Assembly: GCA_001661515.1 (NCBI GenBank)
Contig: LUVW01000030.1
Span: 1-64,000, forward strand
From: Capniomyces stellatus
Lineage: Eukaryota > Kickxellomycota > Harpellomycetes > Harpellales > Legeriomycetaceae
Direction: 5' to 3'
DNA: 64,000 bases
Shown: positions 1 to 11,315 of the stretch, piece after piece
Layout: each line of letters begins with the position of its first letter
Position numbering within the stretch: the stretch's first letter is position 1
Notes under the pieces: model-generated
Told to the model about the DNA's origin: nothing
Database searches by the model: none
The model's input: only the letters and a program-made list of their open reading frames with translations
Translations under genes and position numbers: made by a program

Positions 1-806
1 TTTACAAAGCCACACTTCCATGCCTTTACACCTGTATAGTTGCATGCATGTTGGCGTTTGATCGCTTAGACTTTTGTACTATAGCCTGCTTGGACCGGCT
101 TTTACAGCGTGTGTTACGCGTGCTTTATTGGCTTTTATTTCCTGTGGGCTTTTCTGCTTTATTTTTTCAACCCACTTTCTTTGCTGGCTGCTATAGGCGC
201 TTGTATATATACATTTGTTTGTTTGTGTTTTTACTATTTCATCAATCTACTCAATTCAACCGTCCTTTACTGTTTACTGTTTACTGTTTACTGTTTACTG
301 TTTACTGTTTACTCTTTACTGTTTACTGTTTATTCTTTACTGTTTACTGTTTACTGTTTACTCTTTACTCTTTGCCTTTCAACTAACGCTCAAACCCCAT
401 ATCTTTCTACGTTGGCCGTCGTGTATATTTCTAGTATAGCTGTTGTCAGAGTCAATGAAGTGTTATAGGCTCCTGGGAGAGGAGTTAAAACAACTAACTG
501 GCAATATTCTAATGAATCCTGATACCCACAGCGCCAAGGCGGTGCTGGCAACAGCGTCGGTTTTGGAGGCTACCCACAAACCCCGTTACTTGATCCTATC
601 CAGGCTTAAAGTAGCACCAATCTCTCCAACCCAATGCCCATCGGGTACGGACGATCTAATTGACCGAAGGTGTATTGGATAATAGAGTTGTTTATCATAT
701 CAAAATAGTACAGTGTTTTATGGTATTTTTATGGTATTTTTATGGTATTGTCTGATATTGTATGTTTTTTTGTGTTGGTTCTGCTGCCAATAAACCACAT
801 AAATAA
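1..806 (+). repeat. Dispersed repeat family, copy 1 (left inverted arm)
   Basis: This segment is nearly identical, in reverse complement, to 6447-7746. Its left end is cut by the window edge, so the 5' boundary is unknown. It contains a TTTACTG heptamer array at about 270-371. From about 466 to 682 it has an open frame ending QCPSGTDDLIDRRCIG plus TAA, then an AT-rich 3' tract with repeated TATGGTATTTT, and it ends with CATAAATAAA at about 806, where similarity to the other arm stops abruptly. No long transposase or reverse transcriptase frame is present. It behaves like a non-autonomous or 5'-truncated non-LTR retroelement, but the class is inferred from the 3' ends only. Confidence 0.8.
270..371 (+). 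repeat. TTTACTG heptamer array
   Basis: This is a tandem run of TTTACTG with occasional TTTACTC and TTTATTC variants, inside the dispersed repeat. The reverse-complement arrays in the right arm differ in copy number (about 6890-7002 and 7375-7481), so the array is length-variable between copies. It creates apparent open frames in all three phases because seven is not a multiple of three and the unit lacks stops in most phases; those frames are not genes. Confidence 0.9.
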
Positions 807-3569
807 ATTTATTTGTCGTGTTGTTAAAAATCCTCGCAAGAGTGAAAATGTGTTATTGTTTTTGCTACACAATTTGAGCACTAATTGCTGCTCAGGTTTT
901 ATGTTTTAGTCCTAATATCCTTTATTAGAGCAGTGAGGCTGTATGATAAAACAGCACAACTACTTTGGTTACTTCTTTTATTATTGTTGGTTTTTACTAT
1001 ATCCGTCTATTTTTCACTGTTTGTTATTGTATTTTTTTTTGACAACTGCAACTATTGACAACCACGATTAACTATGTACTTGTAGAAATTGGCCATTTAA
1101 AAATGTTCGCTACTCAAATATCACTAGACTGACGCTTTAAACATATTTTGTTTGTTTTGTTGCACAAAATACGCAAGTTGCTTTTTCTCTTATAACTTAC
1201 GGTTTCTAAGACGTGGTATATATATATATAATCTATTATTAGCAACTATAAATGCGACGACGTTAAATTTTTGACTAATAATATCAAGCCGCACTGCATT
1301 AAACAATACAGGTATACACGCGAATAAATGTAGCTGTGACCAGCAATAGAATCACACCACCGACAAAATATCTTGAGCATAACATCAGCAACGATTAATC
1401 GACAATTGCATTTGAAGACACGAATTGCGAGTTGTACGTCTTCACGGGTGTACTCACGCCTGAGTGTAGTGTAAACGGACTTAATGAAAACAATTGTTTA
1501 TAATCAACTCAGAGGGGATTAGTTTGGCGCAGGTAAGTAGCACATTACAATTTACAGTGATATTAATTTAAAGCTGCGTTTGGGGGAGGGGAGAGAGGTA
1601 TGTGTGATGGTTTGCCTCATTTTATGTGATTTAGGAGGCGGATATGAGAGAAAAATTGGGGTTGGTTGCTAGTGTGAGATATTAGATATGTTTGTTTTCC
1701 TTCTGTATTTTGTGCAAACCACGGCTAAATCGGTTTATCCAGAGCACTTGTAAATTTCCATTGATTTTTATCATAGCAAAGTTATTCCCAGAGTTTGTAG
1801 GTATATCTGATGTTTTTGTTTTCTCCAGTTTCTTGGGGTTGAATTGCCAGCGTTTAACGCAATAGTCAAACAATCAGGGTATGTGTGTTGCTTTTTTAAA
1901 CGATTGCGATGAACAGTATTAATTATAATCCAAAGTATGCTATTTACGCTTTTCTTTGCTAGCAAATATCAGATGTTGGAGTTACAAGTACACTGTAATC
2001 CAGGTGTTGTATTATTAACTGAATGTGGCGAGTTTACCAAGAATTATGAATGGTGATATATACATCCTGACGTATTGTACAGATTTAACCATACTCGAGC
2101 TTAATCTTCAGTAGCCTAAAGGTGTTGCGCCATGTATTTCCGAATTCCGAGTATACAGAAAATGCTACTCTTATCACCAGCAATATTTCCAAGCCATACA
2201 AACGTTTATGGCAGTGTATTTAGGCTTTCAGTTTGGTTCAGTCTGAATATCTAGCCAAGTATAATTAGGAAGTAGGCGTCATTAACAATCAGTATGGGAT
2301 CTTTGGGTATCTGAGTAAGCCCGGGTTTATTAGCTTTCTGGATAAAAATATCGACTCTGAGCAACTTTTATATGTACTGTTGTTGTTACTGACTTTGAGT
2401 ATACGAACGTTTTATACGACTTATTTGTTGAGATTTGTGGCGGTTTGTTTTCTCTCCCTCATCTGTGGTTTGGCGCCTATCAAAACTCTTGAGCTTGAAA
2501 AGTTACCAAGATATAAATAGTGATGGATATTCCCTGAGTAAATCAAAATACGAGCCTAAATCAGTACTGCAAACGTCAACAATGTTGTGTGTAAAGGATA
2601 ATACTTAAATCTTTCTCGGGTTTAGTTGTTAAAACTCGACTTGAATTTTGTAGTTTGACGGCATAGTGGGGAATAGCAAGCACGCACAATTCAGCACTGC
2701 TTTTGACTTTAAAACACTACGCCAATCACCTACTGGAAATATCTATAGCGCCTTCAGCTTCGAGAGCAGACGCATGGTCGATTCAATTGAATTTCAATGT
2801 GATGGCCGTTTTTACCACCAACTACAGACCAGCTTTATCTGGTCCAGGTGCACTTTTTTTTTTGTAGCCACGCTGCTTCAGAGAATAGAAACATCTTCAC
2901 TTGCAAACATATCCTTATATCTAGTATCTATCTGCTTTTAGATTGAGTGCGCTTTATAAGGACAGTTTTTTGTTTCGACCATTTCAGCAAGTGTAGTTAT
3001 AAAGCTTTGGTATACCTTTAAAGCTATACCGCATAAACCTGTTTATACAGTTTTTGGGGGTAATTTAGTGCACAGGTTGGGCGAATTGAGCTAATCTGAC
3101 ATATAAGACTATATTGCAGAGTCACATGAAAACTAAAACCAGCCTACTTAGTAACGAATCTGCCAATCAGATCTTGTAATAATTTTGATAGGCGACTTCA
3201 ACAGACCAATAATATGAGCCGAGCATTCAGGTATTTTCAAAGTTAAAGCAGAAGTCTATTTAATCGCACAAGTATAAAATAGGAATTTGTTTTTTTTTTC
3301 CTTTATCTATACTCCAAATGGAATGGATCCTTTAATTGTTTTTTACAACAGTCCTAAAAACCAGCCTCAATTTAAGTTTTAGTTTTGTTTCAAATACACC
3401 ATTAAAGTTTAGTAAATCCAAATCAAAACACTAGATCTCTAATTCGATTTAGGAAAAGAAACACAACCTTTTCAACTAAATCCACAAGAACAGGATCAAG
3501 AACAGAGAATACATAATTGTTCTACTGCTACAGTCATAACAACAAGCAAAGCAACGAGTAAATATAAAC
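807..3569. other. AT-rich gene-free stretch between left repeat arm and ISA1
   Basis: No convincing coding region. The longest frame (2666-2941 +, 91 codons) opens with GTG and shows no recognisable motif. A short purine-rich run GGGGGAGGGGAGAGAGG lies near 1579. The ISA1 promoter must lie in the last few hundred bases. Confidence 0.5.
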
Positions 3570-4201
3570 ATGTCTGCATCAAGAGTTGCCGTTCGAATGG
3601 CTCCCCGAATCAGAGGGTTTAAAGGAATCTTAACAATGGTAAGCATACTTTGCTTTTACATCCTGGAGTGTTCTTTTTTTTCAAATTGAATTTCTGATGT
3701 TTTTATTTATTTATAAAACTGGAGTTACCTGTTCACTATGAAGATTTAGCTTTAATTGAATATATATTAATCTGCCGAATTGTTTTTGCTCAAACAATAA
3801 TAGACTCCCAAGGCAGTGAATAGACTTCAAGAAATATATAAAAAGAACCAGCTAGAAAACAAATCAAAGTTTTTGAGAATAGGAATACAGGGCAAAGGCT
3901 GTTCTGGTAGTGCATACACAATGTCTTGGATTGAAAAGCCCGAAAGGTTAGACGAAAAGGTTATCCAAGAAGGTAAATTTGTCTCTGCGTATTTTACGTT
4001 GCATAGCCCCCGTTTTACGGAACTAAAACGTTTCTTAACTTTTGATAATTAGACGTCACGGTTTATGTTGATTCTAAAGCATTGCTAACACTAATGGGAA
4101 CAGAAATGGACTATTTTGATGGAAAGCTAGCCTCTCAATTTGTATTCAATAATCCAAACGTCAAGGCCGCTTGTGGGTGCGGAGAAAGCTTTATGGTGTG
4201 A
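3570..4201 (+). CDS. ISA1: ISA1: mitochondrial A-type iron-sulfur cluster assembly protein
   Basis: Exons 3570-3638, 3804-3972 and 4053-4201 give 128 aa. Introns are 165 and 80 nt with GT-AG ends. The first 23 residues are rich in Arg, Ala and Met with no acidic residue, as in a mitochondrial presequence. The A-type fold follows: TPKAVNRL start, the first cysteine ligand in KGKGCSGSAYTM, and the C-terminal pair in CGCGESFMV. All three conserved cysteines are present. The CGCGESF ending matches Isa1/IscA. The family helps mature mitochondrial 4Fe-4S proteins together with Isa2 and Iba57. Start chosen because it is the only ATG that opens the presequence exon in frame. The gene is bracketed by the two inverted repeat arms. 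Confidence 0.93.
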
Positions 4202-6446
4202 AGAGCAGCCACGCGGTTACTTTATTTTCATTTTTTGATTGTAAAAAAAAAGTCGGCCCAGAATAGTAAAAAAAAAAAAAAAGAAAAGAAAAGTATGCAC
4301 TCAAACTACGACTAATGCTACTTTAATTGCAACAAGCTTGAAACCCGGAATTGAAATAGAACAAATTGTGTACTCTTAATATGTAACATCGTAATAAATA
4401 AACTAAAGCCCAATAAAAATAAAAAACTATAGCTCTGCTATAAACAGCCACAACTCTTAATCGGAAAAAATAAATGGAATGCAGGACAACAAGCCAATTC
4501 AGTGTGACCATGAACTGATACAATAATCACGTTGTATGCTTTTACATACTTATACTTTATATACAATTATCTACCGAGTACTCATTTACAGCCTATAAAA
4601 ACTACAGCGCTATCTTCTACATAGAACTACATTTATTTGACAAAATAGCAGACCCACACTCAATAATAGCACTTTGGGCGATAGTTAATACTTTGTTGAA
4701 ATAATGACATCCCGTTTTATCTCTAAGCATAGACGCCTGCGCCCAAAGGCAAGTGATTGAGACATCATATATGGCAGTATGGTGGTGGGTTGGAAAAAGT
4801 ATGCGCTATACCACTTTAACGCACATATCGGCTCTGAAATAAACCACATTCCAAATACATTTATAACGGAAAATCAAATAAATAGTATTACCGAAAATTT
4901 TGCAAAGTTAGTACCATCAACGATGATTCTGAGAGCATGACCGTATCCATCTACGGCTATAGTAATAATACCATGTTTTGAATGAGCATGCAAAAAGAAG
5001 AGGGAAAAAAAAAAAGCAACCAAAACAGTGTCAATGTAAAACCGTGAGAGATTAAACGAAACGAGAATTTACAACTATACACAAAGTGCTAATATCTATA
5101 AATTTATTTATTTTTCTAGCTACATGTTGAAGACACTTGAAGGTTGAAAAGGTTTAGGTTTAAGGCTACTCGTGGAGAAGTAAAAAGCGCCCAAAGGAAT
5201 AGGTCGCCGAGTTGATAAAGCATATACACCACTGTACTTGAATTTGGTTTACTTGGCTATCCTACATACTGAATGTTATAGGCTGATAATGCATTAGAGT
5301 CGTATAAACAAGCGGCAAAGAAATAATACGATTAAACTTCAAACAAGACAACTAACATAATAAAGTCACTGCCATTATTTATTATTGAACTTGAAATAAT
5401 CCCTTACAATATGAAAATATGCTACAGAACCAGTATTACCACAATCAAAAATCATCCCTATAATGGTCGTCACACTTTTCGTCGTCACACTAGGAGCTTT
5501 TGCATTGTGACGGCTTTATTTCAATATTGCAGAGAACCCGGGTTCCATATTAATATCAAATGACGCATTGATCTTTGGTTCCGCCTTGAGAAACTCACTC
5601 ACTAGCTCAATACAAGCTAAAGTGGGCCACGATCAACTATTTTTCAAGCACTGGTAAAAAATTTCAGGAAACAACACTTTTATCACGAGTTTTTTTTTTC
5701 TCATATCACTTGGAACAGTCAAGTAGTGTATTCTATTGTAACTGTGCTTTTGCAATACACTGATCAAGTATTATATGTGTTTGGCGTTTATATCTCGACT
5801 TTCACATCTCTATTTGAGATCCAAAACACCAGATACTTATAAATTTCCCAATTATTCGATAACATCTTGCTGTTTTCTGGGCAGGCTATCTCAACTCCTG
5901 TTCAACTAGACTCTTAATCTGGGTTGTGGTCATATAATTATTCCGTTATTATTGATACAAGGTTTTTTTACTTTTCACTTTACCAACTCTGCAGCCACAA
6001 CCCATACGTGTCCTAATTTGCTGTACCCCTTTATCTACCTAGTATAGCTTCTTACCAAGGTGATATGTTTGTCTTTTAACTGGTCTCTAGGTTAGATAAT
6101 TGATGTATGCGCTGCTCATGTTCCAATTGGAATGTGATTTATCTTGCCGATGTTATCACGCTGAGGGATTAGTTGAATATCACCGCACTTTACTTGACGT
6201 TGGCTATGTAGTTTTTGATTTCTAACTTACATGTTCAAAATTCGCTAGAGATTATCACCAAATATTTATATCTCGATGTCATCGAAATGAGCTAACATTT
6301 TATTTAAATTATGGATAACCCCAACTAACTTTCTCCATTATGAGTCTAGACGCTTTTTTTTGTACTACTTTCATTAATCTGAGTTTAAATGCGTTTATAG
6401 CTATTTTCTATTCAATCCACATTTTGGTCTCTAATCACGATGACCT
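4202..6446. other. AT-rich gene-free stretch between ISA1 and right repeat arm
   Basis: Only short frames occur (for example 4323-4523 - and 6340-6525 +), none with recognisable motifs. Poly-A runs near 4240-4295 are compatible with the ISA1 3' region. No sequence here mirrors 807-3569, so the inverted duplication is limited to the repeat arms. Confidence 0.5.
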
Positions 6447-7148
6447 TTTATTTATGTGGTTTATTGGCAACAGAACCAACACAAAAAAACATACAATATC
6501 AGACAATACCATAAAAATACCATAAAAATACCATAAAACACTGTACTATTTTGATATGATAAACAACTCTATTATCCAATACACCTTCGGTCAATTAGAT
6601 CGTCCGTACCCGATGGGCATTGGGTTGGAGAGATTGGTGCTACTTTAAGCCTGGACAGGATCAAGTAACGGGGTTTGTGGGTAGCCTCCAAAACCGACGC
6701 TGTTGCCAGCACCGCCTTGGCGCTGTGGGTATCAGGATTCATTAGAATATTGCCAGTTAGTTGTTTTAACTCCTCTCCCAGGAGCCTATAACACTTCATT
6801 GACTCTGACAACAGCTATACTAGAAATATACACGACGGCCAACGTAGAAAGATATGGGGTTTGAGCGTTAGTTGAAAGGCAAAGAGTAAAGAGTAAACAG
6901 TAAACAGTAAACAGTAAAGAATAAACAGTAAACAGTAAAGAGTAAACAGTAAACAGTAAACAGTAAACAGTAAACAGTAAACAGTAAACAGTAAACAGTA
7001 AAGGACGGTTGAATTGAGTAGATTGATGAAATAGTAAAAACACAAACAAACAAATGTATATATACAAGCGCCTATAGCAGCCAGCAAAGAAAGTGGGTTG
7101 AAAAAATAAAGCAGAAAAGCCCACAGGAAATAAAAGCCAATAAAGCAC
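6447..7148 (-). repeat. Dispersed repeat family, copy 2A (right inverted arm, inner part)
   Basis: Reverse complement of about 120-806. It differs from the left arm at a few bases only (for example CTATCCAGG versus CTGTCCAGG, and CTGCTGCC versus CTGTTGCC) and in heptamer copy number. Its 3' end on the minus strand is CATAAATAAAA, then unrelated sequence. It is interrupted on its 5' side by the single N at 7149. Confidence 0.85.
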
Positions 7149-7149
7149 N
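7149..7149. other. Single ambiguous base at a probable contig junction
   Basis: One N separates two same-strand copies that overlap by about 479 bp of near-identical repeat (both contain the equivalent of left-arm 120-598). The overlapping parts differ mainly in the number of TTTACTG units. This is what an unmerged contig overlap would look like. Confidence 0.8.
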
Positions 7150-7746
7150 AGGATCAAGTAACGGGGTTTGTGGGTAGCCTCCAAAACCGACGCTGTTGCC
7201 AGCACCGCCTTGGCGCTGTGGGTATCAGGATTCATTAGAATATTGCCAGTTAGTTGTTTTAACTCCTCTCCCAGGAGCCTATAACACTTCATTGACTCTG
7301 ACAACAGCTATACTAGAAATATACACGACGGCCAACGTAGAAAGATATGGGGTTTGAGCGTTAGTTGAAAGGCAAAGAGTAAAGAGTAAACAGTAAACAG
7401 TAAACAGTAAAGAATAAACAGTAAACAGTAAAGAGTAAACAGTAAACAGTAAACAGTAAACAGTAAACAGTAAACAGTAAAGGACGGTTGAATTGAGTAG
7501 ATTGATGAAATAGTAAAAACACAAACAAACAAATGTATATATACAAGCGCCTATAGCAGCCAGCAAAGAAAGTGGGTTGAAAAAATAAAGCAGAAAAGCC
7601 CACAGGAAATAAAAGCCAATAAAGCACGCGTAACACACGCTGTAAAAGCCGGTCCAAGCAGGCTATAGTACAAAAGTCTAAGCGATCAAACGCCAACATG
7701 CATGCAACTATACAGGTGTAAAGGCATGGAAGTGTGGCTTTGTAAA
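7150..7746 (-). repeat. Dispersed repeat family, copy 2B (right inverted arm, outer part)
   Basis: Reverse complement of 1-598. The match reaches the window's first base, so the repeat may extend further left there; on this side it gives way at about 7747 to AATTCAGATCTCAG and a short CAAGTCTCAAGGCT array. Confidence 0.85.
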
Positions 7747-7754
7747 AATTCAGA

Positions 7755-7803
7755 TCTCAGATCTCAAGTCTCAAGGCTCAAGTCTCAAGGCTCAAGTCTC
7801 GGA
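7755..7803 (+). repeat. Short CTCAAGTCTCAAGG array
   Basis: Degenerate tandem of CTCAAGTCTCAAGG-like units just downstream of the WOPR gene's stop codon, at the outer edge of the right repeat arm. Confidence 0.7.
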
Positions 7804-7819
7804 TTTCATATTTCATGCA

Positions 7820-9316
7820 TCATATTTTAAACATTGTGCTTCTCAAGGCAGCCAGCTGTCTTCTATCTTCACTGCTTGGTATGTAATACGGGTTGGGCTT
7901 GTACGATCCAGAAAGCGACTTGCGGCCCACCATGTTCCTCCTGGCCAAAGACAGCGGCTCAGCCTTGCTCTTGTCTTCGGCACTGGAGTCGGCGTTGGAG
8001 TTGGAATTGACGTTGGCATTCAGCTCACTAAACACCGAAAAGCTCAGGGAGCTGGACCGCATCTCTGAGCGGTAGCTTTCGGGGTTCTTGGACAGCTCGC
8101 CATAGTATCGCTTCTGACGGGAAACGCTTCGGTCAACCACCTTGAACACAGGTGCCTCGGTGTACGACTTTGGCGATATCGAGTCTTCAATAGCAACGTT
8201 GGCCAGTGTCTGAAGCCCGGGCTTGAAGCCGTGCGGCAGAGTGGAGTCCATCAGCGACAAGAAGGGCGATGGCAGCTCGCAGCTCTTGGTGTAGCCCAGC
8301 TTGTAGCTGTTTTTGGCAAAATCGCTGTCGATGTTTCTTGGCCCGCCAGCAATCGACTTGGCAGACGGCAGGGGCGAGTCGGAAAAGTCTGCGGCGTTGG
8401 GCTTCCAGTACCCGCTGGACAGCTGCGGGAACCCAACGTGGTTTGGCGAGGAGTACGAGTAGCTTGATGTCCTGATGCCTGTGTTTATTGGCGCCAACAG
8501 CTTGCTCTGCTCCTTCTGTCGGCTTCTCCACGAGGTAGGCAGGCAAAGTCTGCTGCTGAGCGACTGTGAGTCGTTGGCTGACGACCCATCAACAACTGTG
8601 TGGATCAGTTCAGGAACCATTTCTGGGTACATGCCGCGCGGAATCGTCAGCTTCTTGAACCTTGGGTCCATTGACGGCACGTTGAGTTTCCCGCTTGCCA
8701 CGTGGTCCTTGTCGTAGTAGCAGATCAGGTGCAGTTTGCTGCCATACGACGTAAACACGGAAAGCGACTTTTTAATCAGTCCGCTCTTCTTTGCTGGTCC
8801 AGCCTCGCTGCTAGCAGACAACTCCCAGCTATCTTTACTGCCGTTCTTGCTGCTGTTTGCTGACGTGCTTGTATTTGTGTTTGTATTTGTGTTTGTATTT
8901 GTGTTTGTATTTGTATTTGTGTTTGTATTTGTATTTGTGTTTGTATTTGCTGGTATATTTGTGTTTGTATCTGTATCGGCGACTGGCTCGGTGAACGATG
9001 TCTCCACAATGACTGCGCAAGGTGTTTGTGTGCTCGACTTTGGCTCTGCAACACTGCTGAACGCCTTCTTGTTCTCCAGCTCCTGGTATATGAGGAAGCA
9101 CCCACTGACACGCGACGGTGACCAGCACTTTCCGTCTGTCCACCTTCTGATGCCCGACTCATCCTCATCCCACACGTAGATGGACCCTGACTTGATGTTC
9201 CCGCGCTCCTCGTCGCTAAGCCGTCTTTGGACTCTCCTGAGCATTCCAACTCGACAGGCCTCAAATATCAGCAGGGTGTCGTTGGTGGAGTCTATATATC
9301 CTTTGTATGTTTCCAT
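7820..9316 (-). CDS. WOPR-domain (Gti1/Pac2 family) transcription factor
   Basis: Single exon, 498 aa from ATG at 9316 (METYKGYIDSTND). A longer frame exists only with a TTG start at 9346. Residues 1-80 are the first WOPR half: YKGYI, LLIFEACRVGMLRRVQRRL, IYVWDEDESGIRRWTDG, SPSRVSGCFLIYQELE. The second half comes at roughly residues 185-240: LHLICYYDKDHV, PRFKKLTIPRGMYPEMVPEL. Between them is a Thr-Asn tract (about 124-155) coded by an expanded GTATTTGTGTTT-type array. The remaining C-terminus is Ser/Pro/Tyr-rich and looks disordered. WOPR proteins (Wor1, Ryp1, Sge1, Pac2, Gti1) bind DNA and control morphogenesis or development in fungi; which subfamily this belongs to cannot be told here. 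Codon use is GC-richer than the flanks, marking it as the last real gene before the satellite region. Confidence 0.95.
   Translation of the reverse strand: METYKGYIDSTNDTLLIFEACRVGMLRRVQRRLSDEERGNIKSGSIYVWDEDESGIRRWTDGKCWSPSRVSGCFLIYQELENKKAFSSVAEPKSSTQTPCAVIVETSFTEPVADTDTNTNIPANTNTNTNTNTNTNTNTNTNTNTNTNTSTSANSSKNGSKDSWELSASSEAGPAKKSGLIKKSLSVFTSYGSKLHLICYYDKDHVASGKLNVPSMDPRFKKLTIPRGMYPEMVPELIHTVVDGSSANDSQSLSSRLCLPTSWRSRQKEQSKLLAPINTGIRTSSYSYSSPNHVGFPQLSSGYWKPNAADFSDSPLPSAKSIAGGPRNIDSDFAKNSYKLGYTKSCELPSPFLSLMDSTLPHGFKPGLQTLANVAIEDSISPKSYTEAPVFKVVDRSVSRQKRYYGELSKNPESYRSEMRSSSLSFSVFSELNANVNSNSNADSSAEDKSKAEPLSLARRNMVGRKSLSGSYKPNPYYIPSSEDRRQLAALRSTMFKI
8866..8950 (+). repeat. GTATTTGTGTTT array inside the WOPR coding region
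   Basis: Tandem six- and twelve-base units translated on the minus strand as alternating Thr-Asn between the two WOPR halves. All units keep the frame because their lengths are multiples of three. Confidence 0.9.
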
Positions 9317-9391
9317 GGTTGAATAGTAAAAGCTGGTGTATGTCAATAGCTTTTAGGCGCGAGTATAGCTAATTAAAAGTCGATGTATTCT

Positions 9392-9545
9392 GGAGGTATA
9401 GTTTGTTGGTATTTGTTGGTATTTGTTGGTATTTGTTGGTATTTGTTGGTATTTGTTGGTATATTTTGGTATATTTTGGTATATTTTGGTATTTGTTGGT
9501 ATATTTTGGTATTTGTTGGTATATTATGATGGTATATTCTGGTGG
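9392..9545 (+). repeat. TTTGTTGGTA decamer array
   Basis: About fifteen ten-base units, TTTGTTGGTA alternating with TATTTTGGTA variants, upstream of the WOPR gene. Confidence 0.9.
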
Positions 9546-9603
9546 TGCGTAGAGTATAGTTTGATAGTATGGCCAGATAGTATAGCTTTGTATGGCGTAT
9601 ATA

Positions 9604-9667
9604 TATATACTGTTACACTTGGATGTGCTTGGATGTACTTGGGTGTGCTTGGGTGTGCTTGGGTGTA
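9604..9667 (+). repeat. GTGCTTGGAT/GTGCTTGGGT decamer array
   Basis: Short array of about six ten-base units with alternating A and G at one position. Confidence 0.8.
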
Positions 9668-9801
9668 GGGCGTAAAAACAGTAATGTCGCAACTAAAGTC
9701 TCTGATTTGATCACGTTAACGGTGGTATATCTCTGGTGATAACAGCAGTGGCGATGTTGATAGTATCAGATTTTGAGTGCTGGGTAGCAGGGGTATTGCG
9801 T

Positions 9802-9893
9802 AGCTGTTGTAGTTGTAGTTGTAGTTGTAGTTGTAGTTGTAGTTGTAGTTGTAGTTGTAGTTGTAGTTGTAGTTGTAGTTGTAGTTGTAGTTG
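9802..9893 (+). repeat. (TTGTAG)n hexamer microsatellite, about 15 copies
   Basis: Uninterrupted TTGTAG repeats. Apparent minus-strand frames rich in Asn-Tyr or Thr derive from this array. Confidence 0.95.
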
Positions 9894-10019
9894 ATGGTGC
9901 TAATATTGAGTAAACTGGCAGCACTGGTTGGTAACACTGATTGGTGTTGTATAAAAAGTATTGGCTAATAATATTGTGTATAAAGCTTATATAAAAATAT
10001 AGTGTAGTATAGCGTGGTG

Positions 10020-10105
10020 CATAAGCATAAGCATTAATATAAGTATAAGTATAACTATAAGTATAACTATAAGTATAAGTATTAATATTAATATTAATAT
10101 TCCTA
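10020..10105 (+). repeat. (TATAAG/TATAAC/TATTAA)n array
   Basis: Degenerate hexamer run beginning CATAAGCATAAG and drifting to TATAAGTATAAC and then TATTAATATTAA. Confidence 0.85.
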
Positions 10106-10439
10106 ATAATAGTTGTGGATAATAATAATTTTCCGAAAAAACGGACTTTGTAATCTAACAGAAATCTATTTGTATGCGCGTGCACGATTATTTATTTGTT
10201 TAGGAGTTTCGGGATTTGAGCTTTTATATTTAGGATTTTACATTTTATCTTCCTCAATTAATTGCGTTTTACGTTTTATATTTCTCAATCAGTTGTATTT
10301 ATTTTGCATTTTATAATTCCCAATTTTATGCACTATATTCCTCAGTTTTATTTTGTACTATATTCCTCGGTTTTATTTTACACTGTAATACTCGGTTTTA
10401 TTTTGTACTATATTCCTCAATTGCGTTTTGTGTTGCTTG

Positions 10440-10680
10440 GGATTTTGGATTTGATTTTTGTGCTGATTTTTAAATTTGATTTTTAAATTTGATTTCTGCG
10501 CTGATTTTTACATTCGACTTTTGCGCCTGAATTTGCGTCTGAATCTGGGTTTGGACTGATTTGGACTGATTGGGAATAGGATTTGTATTTGTAATTACAT
10601 TTGTGTTGTATTTGTATTGTATTTGAACTCGGATTTGGACTTGAACTTGGGTTTGGATTTGGATTTTAGGTTTGTGCTTT
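10440..10680 (+). repeat. Degenerate GATTT/GGATTTGGACTT repeats
   Basis: Loose repeats of GATTTTTAAATTT and GGATTTGGACTTGAACTTGG. They produce an Ile/Gln/Thr-rich minus-strand frame that is not a credible gene. Confidence 0.6.
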
Positions 10681-10825
10681 GAAACGCAAAATCTGCACAT
10701 CTGATATCAATAATAAAAAACTGCACGTTTGGTATTGGAATCTACAATCTAGAATTTGTGCTTTGGGGTTTGTACTTTGGGATTGAGAATGTCCGTTTTG
10801 ATTTTCCAGCTCCAACTTGCTACTT

Positions 10826-10950
10826 TGATTTTGTTTATGGTTTTGGTTTAGGTTTGGTTTGGTTTGGGTTTGGTTTAGGTTTAGGTTTTGGTTTAGGTTT
10901 GGGTTTGGTTTAGGTTTAGGTTTAGTTTAGGTTTAGGTTTAGTTTGGCTT
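10826..10950 (+). repeat. Degenerate telomere-like (GGTTTA/GGTTTG)n tract
   Basis: About 120 bp of GGTTTA, GGTTTG, GGTTTT and GGTTTGGG units on the plus strand. It resembles a degraded TTTAGG-type telomeric array. A smaller complementary CCTAAA run is at 15452-15475. Confidence 0.75.
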
Positions 10951-11249
10951 TAAAATTAATTTGGGAACTGGATTCAGACCTGGCTTTAGAACCGGCTTTA
11001 GAGCTGGCTTCCAAATAGATTGTGGAATATACCGTGGAATATATTCAGGTTTTATGTCCGGTTATGTCTCTAGTTTGGGATCTGGTTCCTGTTCTGATTC
11101 AGACGCGAACCATTTCAGTCATATATTTGACGATTTGTCACTACTACTACTAAATTACCATTAGGCGTTAGTCACTTGAAATCCATGTTTTGCGTTCTAA
11201 AAATCCAATGCACCAACTTGTACAATCAGAATTAGTAATTGTGTTGACG

Positions 11250-11315
11250 TTGATGTTGGTATTAGTTTTGATGTTGGTTTTGGTTTTGGTTTTGGTTTTG
11301 GTATTGGTATTGGTA
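11250..11315 (+). repeat. (GGTTTT)n/(GGTATT)n tract
   Basis: Short hexamer run, GTTTTG units followed by GTATTG units, just before a C/T-rich block that runs to about 11.95 kb. Confidence 0.8.

Noticed and set aside
2666..2941. 91-codon plus-strand frame
   Set aside because: Begins with GTG, no motif, no splice context; chance openness is possible at this length.
6786..7304. 172-codon minus-strand frame crossing the N
   Set aside because: It is an artefact of joining two overlapping contig ends at 7149.
1..7746. Inverted arms as terminal inverted repeats of a DNA transposon carrying ISA1
   Set aside because: The same repeat occurs alone at 28.7, 31.7 and 48.0 kb with 5' truncation and A-rich 3' tails, so the arms are independent insertions or a duplication, not transposon termini.
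8736..9179. 147-codon plus-strand frame
   Set aside because: Antisense to the WOPR gene; openness follows from the GC-richer codons and the Thr-Asn array.
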